A program made the position numbers and the translations under genes. Shown one piece after another: positions 16,520-19,325 of a stretch of 19,325 bases of DNA (its first letter is position 1; every line of letters begins with the position of its first letter). Source of the DNA: Actinomyces sp. (GTDB taxonomy: Bacteria > Actinomycetota > Acidimicrobiia > Acidimicrobiales > Aldehydirespiratoraceae). The stretch spans positions 1 through 19,325 of the forward strand of contig RFFY01000179.1 in the NCBI GenBank assembly GCA_003697065.1, read 5' to 3'. Below the pieces are notes generated by a model, which was given only the letters and a program-made list of their open reading frames with translations, was not told the DNA's origin and did no database searches.

Positions 16520-17805
16520 GGGGCCGCCTCCCGGCGCAGACGGATGGAGTCGGCGTGGGCCGCCAGCCCCTCGGCGGTGGCCAGGGTCTCGACCACGGGG
16601 CCGAGACGGGCGAAGGCGGCCTGATCGGCCTCGACCACGTGCAGGTCCTTGAGGAAGTCGTGGACGGTGAGGGCGCTGGCGAAGCGGGCCGTGCCGTTGG
16701 TGGGCAGGACGTGGCTGGGTCCGGCCACGTAGTCGCCCAGGGAGGCCGGCGACCAGGGACCGACGAAGACCGCGCCCGCGTTGTGGACCCGCTCCAGCAG
16801 GGCCTCGGGGTCGGCCACCAGCAGCTCGAGGTGCTCGGGGGCGATGGCGTCGGCCACGTCCACCGCCTGGGCCGCATCACGGCACACGACGACGTGACCC
16901 GAGGTGCCCAGGGTGGCGAGGATCTCGTCACGGCGGGGGGCCGCCTCGACCAGGGCGGCGATCTCGGCGCTCACCCGGTCGGCGACCTCCTCGTCCCAGG
17001 TCACGAGCCAGGCCAACCCGTCGGGCCCGTGCTCGGCCTGGACGATGACGTCGATGGCCGCGAAACGGGGCGGAACGCTGGCGTCGGCGATCACGACCAC
17101 CTCGCTGGGGCCGGCGAAGGACGACGGCACGCCGACGAGGCCCGCCACCTCCTGTTTGGCCAGGGCGACGTAGACGTTGCCGGGCCCCACGATGACGTCG
17201 ACGGGATCGATCGACTCGGTGCCGTGGGCCAGGGCGGCGATGGCCTGGGCGCCGCCGACGGGATGGATCTCGTCGACGCCGGCGACCGCCGCCGCGGCCA
17301 GGACGAGGTCGGGTACCCGGCCGTCGGGTCCCGGGGGAACGCACAGAACCACCTCGCTCACCCCGGCGATCCGGGCGGGTACGGCGGTCATGAGCACGGT
17401 GGAGGGATAGGCGGCCCGGCCCCCGGGCACGTAGCACCCGGCCCGGTGCACGGGCCGGTGCAGGCCCCGCAGGCGCAGGCCGGCGTCCTCGAGCACCACG
17501 TCGGCGGGCATCTGGGCCCGGTGGTAGCGGGCGATGGCGTCGTGGGCACTGCGAAGGGCGGTGCGCTGGTCGGCGTCGAGGCGCTCGAGCGCCGCCGCCG
17601 GCTCGGTGGGCCCGACGCTCAGGCGGGGTTCGGGGACCCCGTCGAAGCGTCGGGTGAAGTCGATCAGGGCGGCGTCGCCCCGCCGGCGCACGGTCTCGAT
17701 GATGTCGCGGACCACCTCGACGGGGCCGTCGGCGGGGGTGCGCGGCCGGGGCAGGTGCGCGGCGACGGGCCCGGTGACGGAGCGCAGGTCGAGGCGGGAC
17801 AGCAC
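16516..17805 (-). CDS. hisD: Histidinol dehydrogenase
   Basis: HisD oxidises histidinol to histidine in two NAD-dependent steps with a zinc ion. The 429-residue protein has CYVPGGRAAYPSTVLM (124-139), GPGNVYVALAKQEV, the zinc ligands Gln256 and His259 in IVQAEHG, the catalytic pair Glu324/His325 in IAPEHLEL, Asp358 in LGDYVAGPSHVLPT, and His417 near the C-terminus. This is full family length with no missing key residue. The GTG at 17805 starts MLSRLDLRSVTG, and a TAGCGT box lies 6 bases upstream, so it appears to be the leaderless first gene of hisDCBHAF. hisG and hisE are not nearby. Confidence 0.98.
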   Translation of the reverse strand: MLSRLDLRSVTGPVAAHLPRPRTPADGPVEVVRDIIETVRRRGDAALIDFTRRFDGVPEPRLSVGPTEPAAALERLDADQRTALRSAHDAIARYHRAQMPADVVLEDAGLRLRGLHRPVHRAGCYVPGGRAAYPSTVLMTAVPARIAGVSEVVLCVPPGPDGRVPDLVLAAAAVAGVDEIHPVGGAQAIAALAHGTESIDPVDVIVGPGNVYVALAKQEVAGLVGVPSSFAGPSEVVVIADASVPPRFAAIDVIVQAEHGPDGLAWLVTWDEEVADRVSAEIAALVEAAPRRDEILATLGTSGHVVVCRDAAQAVDVADAIAPEHLELLVADPEALLERVHNAGAVFVGPWSPASLGDYVAGPSHVLPTNGTARFASALTVHDFLKDLHVVEADQAAFARLGPVVETLATAEGLAAHADSIRLRREAAP

Positions 17806-17811
17806 GCGATC

Positions 17812-17817
17812 ACGCTA
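17812..17817 (-). promoter_or_regulatory. Putative -10 box of the hisDCBHAF operon
   Basis: TAGCGT on the minus strand is 6 bases before the hisD GTG, identical to the box before the GroES-like gene. A leaderless start leaves no room for a histidine leader peptide or T-box. Confidence 0.5.
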
Positions 17818-17890
17818 GCTGGATTCGCTCCCGGTCCCGGGGCCCGGCGGGGGTGCCCCCGACACCGCGCCCGCCGGGCACACTGGGGGC

Positions 17891-18088
17891 GTGGATCCCG
17901 ATGCCGCCGACCTCTCGTCGGTCACCTCCAGCCTGGCCGAACTCGCCCGCCGTGTCGACGAGGTGGCCCGGCGCCGCTCCGTCGATCCCGACGATCCCTA
18001 CCTCGCTCGCCTCCACGAGATCGAACGCACCCTGCATACCGCCGAGCGTCGTCTCCGGGTCGTCATCCGGGAGCTGGCGGGGCCCTGA
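17891..18088 (+). CDS. Small hypothetical protein, probably helical
   Basis: I do not recognise this 65-residue protein (MDPDAADLSSVTSSLAELAR onward). It is charged, has no membrane segment or cysteines, and shows leucine/valine/isoleucine spacing (LAELARRVDEVARR, then LARLHEIERTLHTAERRLRV) that suggests two amphipathic helices or a coiled coil. The codon third positions are GC-rich as in neighbouring genes, and CACACT lies 6 bases before the GTG, as in the leaderless genes. It is divergent from hisD and convergent with the universal stress protein. It may be a small regulator or scaffold, but no function can be assigned. Confidence 0.6.
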   Translation: MDPDAADLSSVTSSLAELARRVDEVARRRSVDPDDPYLARLHEIERTLHTAERRLRVVIRELAGP

Positions 18089-18130
18089 CCGTCGTACCCG
18101 AGCGGCGGCGTCCTTCGGCGTCCCTCGAGC

Positions 18131-18988
18131 TCAGTCGACGGGGACGGCGGCGACCGGTGCCGGTGCCACCGTGGGCAGGTGACGGGCCACCGAGCCGGTG
18201 ATGAAGCCCAGGATCGGTCCGACCCGGTGGGAGCCGATCACCAGCAGGGAGGCCGCCTGCGCCTCCTCACTCAGGCGGGCCACGGGCGGACCGGCGACGG
18301 TGCGGGTCTCCACCTCGAGACCGGGACGGCCGGCGCGGACGTTCCCGCTCAGGAGCTCGAGCGCCTTGGCCGACGCCGCCGTCAGGAGCTCGAGATCGAT
18401 GGTGGCGCTCTCGTCGATGTAGGTCAGGGGTTCGACGACGTGCGCGAGGCGAAGGGGCAGCCCCCGGTCGACGGCCAGGTCGGCGGCCCAGGCGACGGCC
18501 GCGTCAGGCTCGCCGCCCTTGGGATCGCGGACCGCCGCCATCACCGGCCCGGTGAGGGGCGCGAGGGGGGCGTCGTCGTTGACGATGATGACGGGACGGT
18601 GCGACTTGTGCAGGAGCCGTCCCGGCACCTCGCCCAGGTGATGGCGGCTCCAGCGACCGTTGCCGTGCTGGCCGACGACGATGGCCTGGGCGTCGGTCTC
18701 GTCGGCCACCCGCATGAGAGCCTCGGCGGGGTCGGCGTCGACCAGACGCTCGTCGACGGCGAGCCCGGGACGGTCGATGCCCTCGGTCCAGGTCTGTTCG
18801 AGGGCCAGGCGGTGCTGCTCGCGGACCTCGTCGAGGCTCACCTGGGCCACGGCCACCAGCAGTTCGGGGGCGGGATCGAAGCCGTGCACCACGGTGATCC
18901 GTCCCCCTTCGGCCTGGGCCGCCGCCCACTCGAGGGCGTGACGGGCGCCGGCCGATCCGTCGACACCGACCACGAGCCGTCGGAGCAT
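18131..18988 (-). CDS. Universal stress protein, tandem UspA domains
   Basis: The 285-residue protein has two UspA domains, a common actinobacterial form. Domain 1 (about 1-142) opens LRRLVVGVDGSAGARHALEW and has the nucleotide-loop pattern GQHGNGRWSRHHLGE, where the last position is Glu instead of the usual Ser/Thr. Domain 2 (about 148-285) ends LLVIGSHRVGPILGFITGSV and AVPVD. Both probably bind ATP, domain 1 less certainly. The role is stress, dormancy or redox adaptation, not definable further. I chose ATG 18988 because a GGGAGG lies about 7 bases upstream (18994-18999); the in-frame ATG at 19003 would put that site inside the coding region. A TAGCGT at 19050-19045 may be its -10, giving a short leader of about 50 bases. 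Confidence 0.93.
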   Translation of the reverse strand: MLRRLVVGVDGSAGARHALEWAAAQAEGGRITVVHGFDPAPELLVAVAQVSLDEVREQHRLALEQTWTEGIDRPGLAVDERLVDADPAEALMRVADETDAQAIVVGQHGNGRWSRHHLGEVPGRLLHKSHRPVIIVNDDAPLAPLTGPVMAAVRDPKGGEPDAAVAWAADLAVDRGLPLRLAHVVEPLTYIDESATIDLELLTAASAKALELLSGNVRAGRPGLEVETRTVAGPPVARLSEEAQAASLLVIGSHRVGPILGFITGSVARHLPTVAPAPVAAVPVD

Positions 18989-18993
18989 GGCCT

Positions 18994-18999
18994 GACCTC
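18994..18999 (-). promoter_or_regulatory. Shine-Dalgarno site deciding the universal stress protein start
   Basis: GGGAGG on the minus strand, followed by TC, ends about 5-7 bases before ATG 18988. It is one of few clear ribosome-binding sites in the window and contrasts with the apparently leaderless genes. Confidence 0.6.
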
Positions 19000-19044
19000 C
19001 CATGTCGCCGGGTCGCCGCTACGGCGAGCCCCCTTCCATCCCCG

Positions 19045-19050
19045 ACGCTA
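19045..19050 (-). promoter_or_regulatory. Possible -10 box of the universal stress protein gene
   Basis: TAGCGT on the minus strand matches the boxes before hisD and the GroES-like gene. Here it is 56 bases from the chosen start, so the mRNA would carry a leader with a ribosome-binding site. Confidence 0.35.
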
Positions 19051-19117
19051 ACGCCGGGCCGGGCCCGGGGGCAGGGACCAACGTCCGTGCCCGCGGGCCC
19101 GGGGGCGTGGGGGAGGT

Positions 19118-19325
19118 TCAGGGCCCGGTCGGCACCAGGACGTCGCCGCCGGTCGGCGGGGTCGTGCCACCACCACCGGTCGGCGGGGTCGTGCCACCAC
19201 CGGTCGGCGGGGTCGTGCCACCACCGGTCGGCGGGGTCGTGTCACCACCACCGGTCGGCGGGGTCGTGTCACCACCACCGGTCGGCGGGGTCGTGTCACC
19301 ACCACCGGTCGGCGGGGTCGTGTCA
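19118..19325 (-). CDS. C-terminal end of an unknown protein with TTPPTGGG repeats (cut by window edge)
   Basis: On the minus strand one frame stays open from the window edge to a TGA at 19120-19118. It reads as tandem copies of DTTPPTGGG, then TTPPTGGG, and ends GGDVLVPTGP. Only the last 69 codons are visible and the start lies outside. The uniform phase of repeats (lengths 24 or 27 bases, always multiples of three) supports coding. Such Thr/Pro/Gly-rich tails occur on actinobacterial cell-envelope proteins such as class A penicillin-binding proteins and LytR-CpsA-Psr proteins, but nothing visible identifies the main domain. GGT glycine codons dominate the repeats, unlike the GGC-rich neighbours. 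The gene reads toward the universal stress protein gene, which starts about 130 bases further on. Confidence 0.6.
   Translation of the reverse strand, partial: DTTPPTGGGDTTPPTGGGDTTPPTGGGDTTPPTGGGTTPPTGGGTTPPTGGGGTTPPTGGDVLVPTGP
19149..19325. repeat. Tandem repeat array, 24/27-base units
   Basis: Seven units begin with the same 17 bases (CCGGTCGGCGGGGTCGT), at 19149, 19176, 19200, 19224, 19251, 19278 and 19305. Lengths are 27, 24, 24, 27, 27, 27 and at least 21 (cut by the edge). Units 4-6 are identical; units 1-3 have GTGCCACCA where the others have GTGTCACCA. The difference is gain or loss of one codon and one C/T change. The array probably continues beyond the window. Confidence 0.95.

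Noticed and set aside
14784..16931. Reading hisB as a 715-residue fusion, and hisF (12549-14555) as a 668-residue fusion
   Set aside because: The upstream parts are out-of-frame readings of hisC/hisD and hisA/hisH. GTGA overlaps give normal-sized proteins.
16555..18201. A 548-codon plus-strand open frame opposite hisD
   Set aside because: The translation is Gly/Asp/His-rich low complexity without family motifs and is antisense to full-length hisD.
18986..19003. Universal stress protein start at ATG 19003
   Set aside because: The good Shine-Dalgarno GGGAGG lies between 19003 and 18988, and the UspA core begins right after ATG 18988.
19021..19039. A six-codon leaderless ORF (MEGGSP) ahead of the universal stress gene
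   Set aside because: Its ATG is only 5 bases from the presumed -10 box and so would probably be upstream of the mRNA start. It is too short to support.
19149..19325. CRISPR array
   Set aside because: Units follow one another with no unique spacers, lengths are multiples of three, and the array reads as one open frame.

Overview
The window is very GC-rich (roughly 70% or more by eye) and densely coding. It looks like a stretch of actinobacterial chromosome, with no phage, transposon, CRISPR, tRNA or rRNA sequence that I can see. Thirteen of the 23 start codons I can place are GTG, nine are ATG and one appears to be CTG. Many genes begin 6-8 bases after a TANNNT-type -10 box, which is the signature of leaderless transcripts common in Actinomycetota. 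A separate trpF beside a classical hisA, rather than the bifunctional PriA of Streptomyces and Mycobacterium, suggests a deep-branching class such as Acidimicrobiia. That placement is inference.

Layout. Positions 1-2736 (minus strand) read dnaJ-like membrane protein > ABM-fold monooxygenase-like protein > trpC > trpF > trpB (cut by the window edge). Positions 2801-5451 (plus) carry acylphosphatase and an OmpR-type response regulator with its sensor histidine kinase. Positions 5441-8257 (minus) carry hisI > trpE > a YgfZ-like folate-binding protein. Positions 8338-9771 (plus) hold an amidase. Positions 9804-10193 (minus) hold a GroES-like protein. Positions 10213-12518 (plus) hold an alpha/beta hydrolase and an acyl-CoA synthetase. 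Positions 12549-17805 (minus) form a tight histidine operon, hisD > hisC > hisB > hisH > hisA > hisF, with 1- or 4-base overlaps at every junction. A small unknown gene (17891-18088, plus), a two-domain universal stress protein (18131-18988, minus) and the repetitive C-terminal end of an unknown protein (19118-19325, minus) close the window.

How the genes fit together. Seven histidine-pathway enzymes are present (hisD, C, B, H, A, F, I); hisG, hisE and a histidinol-phosphatase must lie elsewhere. For tryptophan, trpE, trpC, trpF and the start of trpB are present; trpG, trpD and probably trpA are outside. HisI and TrpE share an overlapping transcript, so the two pathways are physically linked. 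Neither operon shows a leader peptide or T-box, and the first genes appear leaderless, so classical attenuation at the operon starts is unlikely.

Most of this is ordinary housekeeping content. The points that deserve a second look are the repeated leaderless promoter signature, the CTG start of trpC, the small hairpins at convergent gene ends, the 13-bp hairpin upstream of the response regulator, the coexistence of trpF with a HisA-type isomerase, and the near-perfect TTPPTGGG tandem repeat at the right edge.
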